The translations under genes were made by a program, and so were the position numbers. This document shows positions 23,601-33,800 of a stretch of 64,000 bases of DNA, in pieces. The stretch comes from Apostichopus japonicus (taxonomy: Eukaryota; Echinodermata; Holothuroidea; Aspidochirotida; Stichopodidae), in NCBI RefSeq assembly GCF_037975245.1, contig NC_092571.1, forward strand, positions 3,615,001 to 3,679,000, read 5' to 3'. Each line of letters opens with the position of its first letter. Within the stretch, counting starts at the first letter, position 1. Below the pieces are notes generated by a model, which saw only the letters and a list, made by a program, of their open reading frames with translations, did not search any database and was not told the origin of the DNA.

Positions 23601-25377
23601 TTCCTCCCTGTATTTTACATTGCCGTTGTGCTCATTATTTCCTTAAACTTGTATATGTTTTACTCTTGTTATTTCAACGCATTTCCGCATGTCCCAGCTC
23701 GTGTCTATGTCGTCACCCGATTCCTTGATCATGTACTTGTTATTGGCTTAGTACATGTTATTGACAATGCCCATGCTATTGACCAGGTACTTGTTATTGA
23801 CCATGTAGCCTACTTGTTATTGACCATGTAACCTACTTGTTATTGACCATGTAGCCTACTTATTATTGAACAGGTAGCCTACTTGTTATTGGTCAGGTCC
23901 TTGTTATTGACTATGTTCTTTTTATTGACCATGTCCTTGTTATTGACGATGTCCTTTTCATTGACCATTTCCTTTCTATTGACCATGATCCTGCTCCTCT
24001 CTACATTCTTCATCTTGTACTTGTTATTTCTCATGTCCTTTGTCTTTGTTTATCTTTGCTCCAGATGCTTTCTTGCTTTTCACTTTCATTGCTCTTTGCA
24101 GTTACAAGAATCTCTTCCTCTGACCAATTTCATTGCTTTTGCTTAAATCTTTGCTGTTATCTGTTCACCTTTGTTGATGCTTTTGCTCGTGTCATGAACA
24201 AGACAAAAAGATAGGATCAGGTCATGGAGAAGGGAGTGGAAAAGAAATGCGACACGAGCAAACTCTTTCTGTAGCTCATATTATGCTTCATTATGTTGCT
24301 CGTGTTCTTGCTGTTGTTACTCGTACCTTCTTTATGAAATATTCGTAAACATGGTCATGATTTATTATGACAGTTGTCATAGCAAAAGGTGCCATGGTTA
24401 AGATAATGTTCATTAGTAATGAGTCTTGGCGGTAGGGAAGGGAGAGGGGGGGGGGGATTCTTGGTTAGTTGAACGAGGGTGACACGAAGACCACATCGTG
24501 GAGGGTGTGTGCTTGGGTATATATTTATATGTTAAATCTACACCTTTGTGCTAACAAAAACCAAACGACCTATCAGATTTTCTCCACACGTGGTAGAAGG
24601 TATAAAAAAAACTTACACTATGATATGAACTTATGTGTTCTCAGTCTTCATATGAACAGTCATACTAGGTCTAATTAGGCAACTGTAACTGTTCTTCCAG
24701 AACTCCAAGGACAAGCATTTAAACTGAGGTCAACGATCAAGGGTTTAATAGTCAAAATTTACTTGTCCAATATTCTCCTAGTGGGAAGATGTCATCTGTA
24801 GGTAACGTGTCAATTGCAGACCATTAGAACGTAAAATGAAGCACAAAGTTAGTAATTAAAGTAAAACGTGATTTTTGCTGTAAGTCTAACTCCAAGGGGA
24901 AATATTAAATTGTGTTAAGAAAACTGACTGTGGTAACTGATGTCAAGTGTATTATGGTACGCTAATAACTGTGAAAATTCTTCACCACTCTACCAATATT
25001 CTCAAAATTTTGCCGTGATAACATGCATCGTGATAACGACTTGTGCCTTGAACACCTTCAGAACCAAATATCAGAGGTCAAAGACATGACGACAAATGTT
25101 GACTAGACGTGCATTTTCTTACATGATATTTTCGTATTGATTTGTAGGGTGGACTCTTGAGTATCGGGGATACATGATGTCATCTATCTATACTGCTTAC
25201 AAATCTGAATTCATTTGCGTCGATAACTTCGCAGAGGCAATTCATCGTAGCGGAGCGAGCAATGAAGAGTCGACAATTGTTCCAGTGCACGTTAAATGTA
25301 GTGCAAATGGTGGAGGTCTCCCGTGTGCTCCTTACGCTGATGGCCAAGACTTACCTTGCGTTGTGTGTACCCAGTAA
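14555..25377 (+). CDS. Short-chain collagen C4-like secreted protein (six exons, complete)
   Basis: The exons are 14555-14638, 19802-19856, 20361-20504, 21405-21542, 23014-23319 and 25148-25377. They join in frame (first junction phase 0, all later ones phase 1) to 957 nt: 318 codons plus TAA. In order the protein has a signal peptide (MISSYFVLAVCLLVCVDLAK), a short linker, a CPPGDPGPRGAPGSQGLPGR collagen stretch of about seven Gly-X-Y triplets, a Pro-rich hinge (PPPKPQPPIPPPPPG), and the Cys-rich C-terminal module with ATYIRWGRTTCP, GSNFLCLP, YGTEYN, APCAVCQATGR, EFICVDN, LPCAPYADG and LPCVVCTQ. This module is known from sponge short-chain collagen C4 and many echinoderm and cnidarian secreted proteins; its function is unsettled (matrix or lectin-like). 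The insert around RRSYIEPRGWPSPAA is longer than I expect for the family. The pseudogene at 8123-9319 is a relative. Confidence 0.88.
15240..16345 (-). mobile_element. Non-LTR retrotransposon (LINE) fragment 1, reverse transcriptase
   Basis: Minus-strand reading in broken frames shows reverse-transcriptase motifs: FARVLFFDFSSAFNTI and WFINYLTNRTHF (16344-15997), then PQGTVLAPFLFALYT, LIKFADDTA (about 15990-15850) and the C-terminal RYRDSFIPRA (about 15400). The order fits a CR1/Rex/jockey-like LINE. The 5' half and endonuclease are missing and there are several frameshifts, so it is dead. It lies antisense in intron 1 of the collagen-like gene. Confidence 0.85.
17554..17841 (-). pseudogene. 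LINE ORF2 C-terminal tail
   Basis: A 95-codon frame begins MRFLKYTSRILNVSKLL and ends with a KNSFIYRAAI stretch, typical of the end of CR1/jockey-like ORF2. Confidence 0.6.
18082..18785 (-). pseudogene. LINE reverse transcriptase core (two frames)
   Basis: Two overlapping frames (18785-18246 and 18471-18082) together contain RT motifs A (FLDFASAF), B (AGVPQGGPLSALLF) and C (YADD). The change of frame near 18480 shows one indel, so no full-length RT is encoded. Confidence 0.8.
18843..19796 (-). pseudogene. LINE endonuclease C-terminal part and linker (broken)
   Basis: The reading frame is open through the endonuclease SDHSS catalytic-site region (SDH is the conserved terminal motif of APE-like nucleases) and a long charged linker with KKQRRSRSQKDL. 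It ends at the border with the RT block, where the frame shifts. Confidence 0.75.
19802..19856 (+). CDS. Collagen C4-like exon 2: linker
   Basis: Acceptor TTGTTCTTTGCAG, donor GTAAGT, 55 nt, phase 0 to 1. It encodes RNGLITSPESDDSLPSNG. It is required to join exon 1 (phase 0) to exon 3 (phase 1). It abuts the 5' end of an antisense LINE. Confidence 0.7.
20361..20504 (+). CDS. Collagen C4-like exon 3: Gly-X-Y repeat
   Basis: Acceptor TTTCGCAG, donor GTAAGT, phase 1 to 1. It contains CVMCPPGDPGPRGAPGSQGL and the following PGRDGRD. The Cys pair before the triplets probably takes part in chain assembly (inference). Confidence 0.88.
21239..21257. repeat. Poly-G run in intron 3
   Basis: About 15 consecutive G. 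Similar runs at 7836, 24447, 31576 and 40730 suggest a genome-wide taste for G homopolymers, often at transposon ends. Confidence 0.9.
21405..21542 (+). CDS. Collagen C4-like exon 4: Pro-rich hinge and module start
   Basis: Acceptor TTTTCATGTAG, donor GTAAGA, phase 1 to 1. PPPKPQPPIPPPPPGNG is followed by GATYIRWGRTTCP, the conserved start of the C-terminal module. Confidence 0.88.
23014..23319 (+). CDS. Collagen C4-like exon 5: central Cys-rich module
   Basis: Acceptor TTTCTTCTTACAG, donor GTGGGT, phase 1 to 1. It encodes GSGSNFLCLP, IYGTEYN, APCAVCQATGRQSVVMIPG and ECFGEG. Confidence 0.9.
23685..24000 (+). repeat. Minisatellite TTGTTATTGACCATGT in intron 5
   Basis: Imperfect tandem units of roughly 21-24 bp (CTTGTTATTGACCATGTAGC and variants), about 13 copies. 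The open frames across it (for example 23883-24146) come from the repeat. Confidence 0.85.
25148..25377 (+). CDS. Collagen C4-like exon 6: C-terminus
   Basis: Acceptor TTGATTTGTAG. It begins by completing the G of EG|W and encodes WTLEYRGYMMSS, EFICVDN, LPCAPYADGQDLPCVVCTQ and TAA. The pattern of paired Cys matches the family end. Confidence 0.9.
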
Positions 25378-26081
25378 TGAACACTGGCAGTATCAGCGTA
25401 CAAAACCCTCAAGACAAATTGTTGACTGCATAATTGATATTTCAGTGACATTCAATGTTCATTTTTTATTTCTTACCTATATATAGACGAATTAACATTT
25501 AACAGTGATTCGTATCCCTGCCGCAACAGCAGTGATCGATGGTTAGGTAAATTACACGATGAATTTCGAGAAATAAGAGTGACAAAGTGACCCTCAACTG
25601 GGTTCACTTATAAACTCAAATAACAGTTTTTTTAGGTCAAGAAATGAAAGCGCACAGATAACAGGTGTATGCATATTGGTAGCACACATTTAGTAAAAGT
25701 TGCATTTCATACGGTGAAGGGCTCATATTGAACTATATCAATAAATCAAGAACGCAGCAGACTTTGTCTCCTCCAGCTTTTCTGGAACCGACGACGGTGA
25801 CTGTCCGAGGACGGTTTCGACAAAAAGCAACACGAGCAGCAAATGATTTATAACTACGGCTACACTACTCAAAGACGTAGGAGAGAATTTCTGATTGTGT
25901 ACACTGTTTGGCTGTGAGTGTATACGGTGAGAGAGAGGAGGTTCTGCGAAACCCCAGGAAGCATCATCATTTGCAACAGTTCTTATTCTCAGGTTTTTGT
26001 ATAAGGTAGTACGTGTCAGAAAAGAGCCCCTCAGCCCTAGACTTGTGGGGGAATAGGGATGGGGCATGAGCAAAATTGTAA

Positions 26082-26992
26082 GTGTAAGTTCATCACATTC
26101 AGTTGTCGTATGCTGAGCTCCATTATTGATAGTCTCAGTTTTGACCGTCGTTTAATCCTCTACCAGCCTATCTCTTTCATCTTACCCCTCTCTCTCTATT
26201 CTGTCTAATTTTGCTATTTTTCATTATTCTATTGTACAATTTAGCTGTATGTTCATCTGTCCCTTATATATGTGACCATAGTCTGTTCTTGAGAGAATGA
26301 AAAATATAGTCACTTAACGAGAGTTGTCATGTAGTCATATTACACAATTTTACAATGTCTTTTCCAATAATTAAGCAATTTCATGCAATAAATAGAACAA
26401 AAGCAAAGGGAATATATGCCATGAAAGTCTGATTAGGCAAACACATATTATTAACCACATGCAAAAAACAAAGCCGAAATCCAGGCAAGATTTATTTACT
26501 TTTTACTCAACTGTTTGAAAGGAAATTTGATAAGGTAATATACTGAAATTCATTATTTTGGGCGTCCGTTGGCGTAGGAGGCGGGGGCGACAATATATTT
26601 CTGTGAAATATGATGATATTGTTTTGGTCACCCCTTTTTTAAAACATGCAATGTTAATTAACACTATAACTGCCAATTCTGTAAACATGATAATGTTGAC
26701 GTAACACTACAGCAAACGTTATACCAACATCAATCGCTAGTCGCAAACTAACAGTCGAATACAGGAAAAAGGAAATTTGTTCAAACCGTTGTGTGTGACA
26801 CCAGTTCTTTAACCTTTGTCTCAATTGTCTGCATGTAAAATTATTACTGCACGCTATTTCTGACTTTTTTGTATTAAACATATGCTCCAACAGTTTTTTA
26901 TGGCCGTGTTAGTTAGATGATGTATCAGGAGTCCCTTCAAATGGAACAGATGCCGCGGACGGTGTTCATCAAAGGTTTGTGAGCGACTAAAA
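26082..26992 (-). repeat. Dispersed repeat, copy A (~0.9 kb)
   Basis: The reverse complement of this segment matches 51048-52087 in long stretches, with a gap. One outer edge is GTGATGAACTTACACT in both. Its other edge starts TAGTCGCTCACAAACC, as at 52566, and resembles a diverged U2-type head. Part of it (about 26568-26640, TTGGCGTAGGAGGCGGGGGC) looks like a hAT-type end. No coding capacity is seen. The class is undetermined. Confidence 0.8.
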
Positions 26993-26999
26993 ATGACAT

Positions 27000-29900
27000 A
27001 AAATATCATGGTTTCTTTGTTCTCATATGCAGCAACTTAATCATCACGATTATAATCGTACCGGACACGTCACACATGTATTTCCTTTGTCTTCGACGCT
27101 GAGACACGTTTATAATCTAAGGCAGCTGTTCAATCAGTTCAAAGTAGCTTTGTCAATATACTGCACTTGAGCGGTTTTCTTTCTTTTTTTCTTCTTATTG
27201 TCTCTGGTTGTAATATTAGCGCTAGCTTAATCACACAATAGCAAACCAGAAAAAGTAGGGGAAAGGTCCAAACTTCAAATTTTAAGTACCAAGCATATTT
27301 TAACGCGAGAATCAGTAGCAAGGGCGTTGGTCATGGGTATATCTACCAAGCCTTAAAAGTCACAATAAATTAAAGCTTGAAACAGACCCGATCAAAATAC
27401 AGTAAGGATGATCTAACGTACCACGCATTTGCTATTATACTTAAATTAACGTCAATATGCACGACAGTTATACCAATATACGTGCGTGGCTTCAGTTATT
27501 CCGCCACATCAGAATTTAAGATTAAAAGCTCCAGAATCGAAGAAGTTGTTGAAGTGTTGCAAAACGATAAAAGAGAAACTTAAGTTAAATGTTATTCCTT
27601 GTCTTCAATATTTTTCTAGATAAGTTTTTCCAATACAGAATATGTTCATCTTTTGGTTGCGTTAACGTTAACACAAGCTTCGAACTGGATTCATGAACAT
27701 TTCTCAGATTCTAAAAGGAGGAAATACAAAGTACCTCAATAAATCATCATAAAGGAGCGTTAGTAAGGTCACTCGTAGATATCTCTATCGAACAGGATGT
27801 TAAAGTCACAATTTAGTCAATAATACACCAGGCACGTAAAAAATATACGCACTTAAACTTAATCCTCAGTTTTGTCTTTAATTACGACTGACGCAAATTG
27901 ACTTACATGGGTAATAGTTAGAATCTGCCACATGGTTCAAGTTATTTCACCATTTTAGAATATTTTACACCAACGTTATGAAACAGCACGAAACGTCGAC
28001 AACAACATATAAAACGTTGCTAAAGTTTTATTTCTTTTATAATGTGTTTTGCTAGATATTTTATTTTATTGCAATGCATATAGTGTATACATTGCCCTTA
28101 CGGACGAACTTTAAACAGGATTCTTGAAAACGCTTTTATCCTTATTTGTTCTTAAATATACGCGATTATCCTGCTACCCTGTCACGTGTAAACCTCATTG
28201 GATATTCTGATTAAGAACAGTTAAATAGTTGTTCAAGGGCACGATTGATGCCAGAGAGGATCCGTGGTTTTGAAAGGAGAGAATCCAACGTGCATCGAGT
28301 CGTTGAATGCGATTCCAGTTGAGAGGGCTCTGAATAAAATTGAATATCAGCTGTGGATATAGGCATGCTAGGGCATATTCACGCTATGAATGAGGCCCAT
28401 AGTTAGATCTACACGTAGTGTGTGGTGCATATAACTATTGAAATGTTTTTTATGTGTGGTTGAATGTGAGGAATATTCAACTCACACATCCCAGCTACTG
28501 AATGCCACCGTATTGTAAATATCTACATAAAGACGATCAGCCATTTATGCCCGATAGTGGTTTCAGAATTTGCGACTCCAAATTATATAGTACACAATAA
28601 TGAGCCTATGTTATTATCCATCTGATGTGGCTGATGGTTTGGTTCGTCAAGGTACAAGCAAGTTCCATATCATAACTGTTTAGATTTTGAGCTACAAGAT
28701 GTGTGAAGTGAACATAGTATATAACCTCCGCCTCTTGCGTTTAAATCTTCCCATCATGTTTCGTCCAAGATAATCACCCTTGACACACATTTAGTGTAAA
28801 GGAAACTGCAATGGTGATGGGGTTTGTTTGATTGCTGCAATAGCCTTCACAGCTTTGTATATGCGTTTTGCAACTGCGCTTTTGTTTTTATATCGGGTTA
28901 TGGGGCAGGAGGGTTGGGGTCTTCAGGTTTTTTTCAAACAATAACAGGTGTATAGAATAAAATATGTGATGTTGCTTTTGCGGGATATGGTACATCCGAT
29001 CTAGCAGGTTCTTTCGGTGGTGAATAATGACTTGCGGCTTCAAATTGAGGCGGATTTGTAACGTTTTGCCGTGACGTGTTATTTCGGGCCGTTGTTATTT
29101 AGGGAGCCGATGGGCATATGTGCTAGCTAACCCTTTACAACTTGAAGTTTGTTTAGGCGTTGTGTGGAAATGGGAAATGATTGTTGCTAGGATTTTAGTT
29201 TCTGTGGGGATCAGGTTTAGCTTGTACCGCTGTTTTGGCTGTGACGTTTTGGGTTCTGCTAGTGGGCGGGTCGCCCTCTTATTAAAGTTTACATTTAACA
29301 ACACACCAAAACAGCCAACTGATAGGATAAATGTATTTGTTAATATGTTAAGCTTGATGTACAATTTAATTTTGTTGAACAAAATGAATCACATTACACA
29401 GATATTAGAATAAACTCATCGATACATACTGTTTCAATAAGGAAGTGACGAGTTGATTTACAACAGACACTGAAAAACGATTTCCTCATAGTGGAAATGC
29501 AACATAGTACCTATTAAATTTAGACGTTCGATGAAACATAAAGCAGGAACTTTAAACATGTCAGCCACATCGTTACGGTACTAATTGCCAGTCACAATAT
29601 TCGTAGGCCGTAGGTTAAGAAAGATATTGTCAGCAAAGATAAAACCCTGGCGAATATGCCAATGTACCCAAAATTAACACTAGTAGTTGTTGAAGGAAAT
29701 ATATATAGTGTAAATAGTATATGTGATCTTTTCAAGACTCCGTTGTTTCTTATTTAAACGACAAACGGATGATTGAACCAAACCAGTTCTAAACATTGAT
29801 TTTTACATGAAAACGCTTTTGTCTTTTCTAGCGATGCTACCACTACATGGAATATATTTTCAGTCCCCGTTGTAATTATTAGCCCCACTCTCCACATCTA

Positions 29901-30735
29901 GAGTGAAATATTGTACCTTGCCAACGAGGTCATTGTCGCCTTCGGTATCCTGCGATAGGTATGAATTTTAATATAATTTTTTGGTTAATGCCATGTTAAC
30001 ACCTTTAAAAAAATGAAATTGTGGGTTTTCATGTGTTAGAATGGTTTATCTACAATATTACAACACCACCCATTCACTACTTTCCGTAAATGCAGCTGCA
30101 AAAGCCAGAAATTCGCTGTCGAAGTATTCCCCTCAGACATCCCGAGCTGACTCTCCTGAAAAAAAACACAAAGCTTCCCAATGCAGTTCATATGACGTCA
30201 GAAAAGCGACAGTTTCAGCCAAAGCCGACTCCCCAATTGTTACTGTTACTGCGTCATACAGTTTACTACGCACAGGTAACTACAAGACACCCTCCTCTTC
30301 AACTGAAAGTTTTCTCCCGAATCTTTCGATTCTGAGGAAATTGGCCTTCACCTCTCAGAACTTTCGTAAGCTTTGACGAAAATTATTTTCTTCCCTACTT
30401 CTAACCTTTTTTTGTAAAGCCATTGAAAGCAATTAAAAATTTGCAATCAGCAGATTTTGGATTTAGTAATCTCTTTCTATAGACAACTGGAACACTTAAA
30501 CAAATAGTGGTATTAGTGCAGTTAACCATATTCCTTCCCTCTAGCTTTGTTTTATTTTCTGTTTGAATATGTTGGAGAAAGGACGGTTTCAATACTCCAA
30601 AACTCATAGACAGCCTAAATGTCTTGCTTTTTTTACCAATCATTGTTATGAATGAAGTATGTCTTGCTCAATGAGGCTGGAATAAAATGATTCTAAGATT
30701 ATGTCAAAGAGAAACAAAATTGATTGCATCCTTAC
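27000..30735. other. Long stretch without a recognised gene
   Basis: Frames up to 111 codons exist (for example 30041-30376 plus), but none shows a domain, exon signals or repeat partners within the window. Confidence 0.4.
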
Positions 30736-30740
30736 CTGTC

Positions 30741-30840
30741 CTATTTCATGAAAGGAAGAGCAAGTAGGGATTTGGCAACCTCATGTACTGACGGTCGCTT
30801 CTCTTCCGACGCATCCCATGACTGAAGCATCTTACAGAAT
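30741..30840 (-). CDS. Receptor last coding exon: kinase C-terminus
   Basis: Acceptor GGTGGGGGATAG. It encodes FCKMLQSWDASEEKRPSVHE and VAKSLLALPFMK, then TAG. The CW..(E)KRPS pattern is the conserved end of tyrosine-kinase domains. A GTAAGG follows 4 nt after the stop, so the 3' UTR may be spliced. Confidence 0.65.
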
Positions 30841-33800
30841 CTATCCCCCACCCAAAAAGCAAATAGGAAGAGTAAAGAAATGAAAACAAGGACATTCATC
30901 TAGGCTGATATGGTTTCAGCCAAGGAAATCTACGTATTGTTATCTGCTTTACTTATACAAGGCTGTCAATAAAAACAATGCTCGAATTGTAATGTTCTTC
31001 TAATATTTTTAGAACCCAGCTAAACATATATACACGCAATGACCCATGTGTACTGATTCATTGCTTACAGTTGACCAAACAACTTTATTGACAAGTACAT
31101 GTAATATGGTTTCTAAACAGGTACTTCATTACCTGCGTAATGATTTACAAGTAAAGTTGAAAGGATATCATCACGGAACTGAACACGGAAATAATTTTGC
31201 GACAAAGCAACTACAAACAGGAAACTATATGCAACATTTGATTATGTGTTAAAGGTTTAAAATGACTGTTTTAAACCGAGTTGAAGCTGGCAAACGTTGT
31301 ACAGTAGTTCTATTAGGCATTTGTTTTGTAGAGTATTCAAAATCATACGAAGTTTTGTACAGTGGAGTATGAGTATCGTGAGAAGCAATTTCTCAAAGTT
31401 GCAAGGAAAATGTGGTAAATTTGTCTGATTAAAGGTCAATTTTGACTGAAATTTTTAGGTCATTCACAATCACAAGAAAATATAAATAGGCCTAGGTAAA
31501 TTAGGGTGCGACAGTCGGAAATTCCGACTCTACCACTCAAATTTTCCAACTATAGTCAGATTTACCAAGATTTGGGGGGGGGGGGGGGGTGAGACACCCA
31601 CACCCCCCTATAGCGACGTCCCGCCAAGAAGGGAAATATCGAAAAGGGAGGCTGTCTTCAATTTGTCTGCAAAAAGTTATGTATATTAATTGTGTATAAG
31701 ACACTTACACAATGGAGATCCCTTCACCTAGACCATTTCATATCACCACGAATCCCCTTACGAGTTACTTTTAATAAATAAAATGTTGTCATATGGTCAT
31801 GATCATATGGTTACATCTCGATGAAACCGGGGATTGGGGTTGAGAGGTTTTCAAATTGTTTTGGTTTTCGTGCCCAGGCCCTGTAGGCCATCAGCTGAAG
31901 GTCAAAATTCGCTTGTTTCGTTCCAGCAACTGCGGGTCTAAAATTTCTCTACAGCATTGAATACATAAATTAATTAAGATTAATGATCCAAAAGTTCTCC
32001 ATGTACTTTCCTGCAGTTTTTTTGCAATTCCGCTCGAAAGATCGAACTATATTTTTTATTGCGTATGTTAAGAAACTTGCCGTTTTACGTTCAAAAGTTG
32101 TGCGCCAGTGAGATATCTGTACCATGTGATATGAATTGTCCAATGAGCCATGAGTTCTGTGTGCAATCTTTGTAGAAAACAACAAACATGGCGGCTCCCA
32201 CGGGCGCTAGTCAGTCTCCGACACACGGAAATCTACAGTGCTCAGTGCACATTGAATCTGTAAAATTTGAAGCATTCAAGGCACTGACGAATAAACGATG
32301 GACTAAAGTTACTTCCTGCGCTAAAGATTGGCTTAATCTCAGCGGCGGAGACAGTGATATCGCCGTACTACTGATTACTCCATGGCCTACTACGATCAAG
32401 CGTGTGTTCAACAGCATAGTATGATGGGGTTCCACGATAAGTGTTACAGGCGGTTCATTGATAGCAAGCACATTGCTGCAAGAAAACGGACAGTTCCAGA
32501 GGAGACCCCATATGATTTTAAACGAAGAATTGACGGAAAAGATCGAGGAAACCAAGCAGAAGCTCTGGTGTATTGCCTGTTCAATTTATTATATGTGGGA
32601 AAAGAAACAATACATTACTAGGCGTTGCAAACGGGACAAGCTGCAGCAGGCAGAGACTTTCGATGGAGGTAAGCCTAAGCATACTACACGACTCTACTTG
32701 TACTTCTGTGGCATAGTTGAAGTGTTAAGAGAAGTTGCATAATGCAAGATCAGTAGCTCTTAAGGGATATAATCCAAGTGAAAGGGCACAGTGTTGGACC
32801 TGAACATAATATAATTAGTGGCATGGTCATCTGATTTGTTTTGTTATATGGTGGTAGGAACTGAAATTTGTTTCAAATTCTCCATCTGGGCACTAGCCTA
32901 AGTGTTAAATACAGGCTTCATAGTTTTCTTACTGTGGCCCTTTATTTGAATGATAGAGATATTATATTAGTTAGAAAAATAAGTGTAACAAAGGTGCAAT
33001 AAGGTTAGGTTTGCAAGGTCTTATGGTCAGCCTGTCTAGCTTTACCAAAATGAACAAGTATCTGTCTCCTTTATTATTAGTAACAGATATAATCTACCAT
33101 TGTATAATTTAAACCATAACATTAAGAGATAATGTACTGTACTGTCAAAAAAAGCCTGTTTTAATTCTTTTTTGCATGACACTGGTTTGCAAAATTTGAA
33201 TGTGTCTTTGTTTGTCCATAGAAGATGAGCAGATCACATGGTATATAAATAAAATTGTCTTAGTTCTTATTTGTTCAAACTTACATTTTGATCAACAGAA
33301 AATGCAAAACAATTTGCTTTTTTTATTTCATTTTATTAAGGTATTGCTTCGACAAGCAGCAGAGCGGAAAAAAGATGAGCCCAGATTTTATGAATATTAG
33401 AGGAAAAGACCGTGTTGCCATTGAAGTGAGGTACCACTCTCTATGTTGAAGAAACTAGATACAATTCTTGACAAGGAAGACATACAGATCTTGAAAGGTA
33501 AAGTACTCTCTCTCCAATGTGTGGTTCATTGAGTGTTCAGGGGTGGATCTAGGACTTTTGGAATATGGGGGTCCTCCCCCAAGGAAAATTAAAAAATTCT
33601 CTAAACGCTTTGAGATGCAATATCAGGTTAATCTTTCCATTGAAATTATTAAAGTAATTTGCAACATATTTCTAGCTGAATTGTAATTATATTGGTACCC
33701 CATCATAAAATGTGAGACTCAAAAATATCGAATTTCATGGTACAAGGTCTTCTGTTCATCTCCTCCTCAGAGCAGAGTTTACCACCAACAAAAGATGCTC

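Noticed and set aside
23413-24146. Hydrophobic plus-strand frames in intron 5
   Set aside because: They are produced by the TTGTTATTGACCATG minisatellite.
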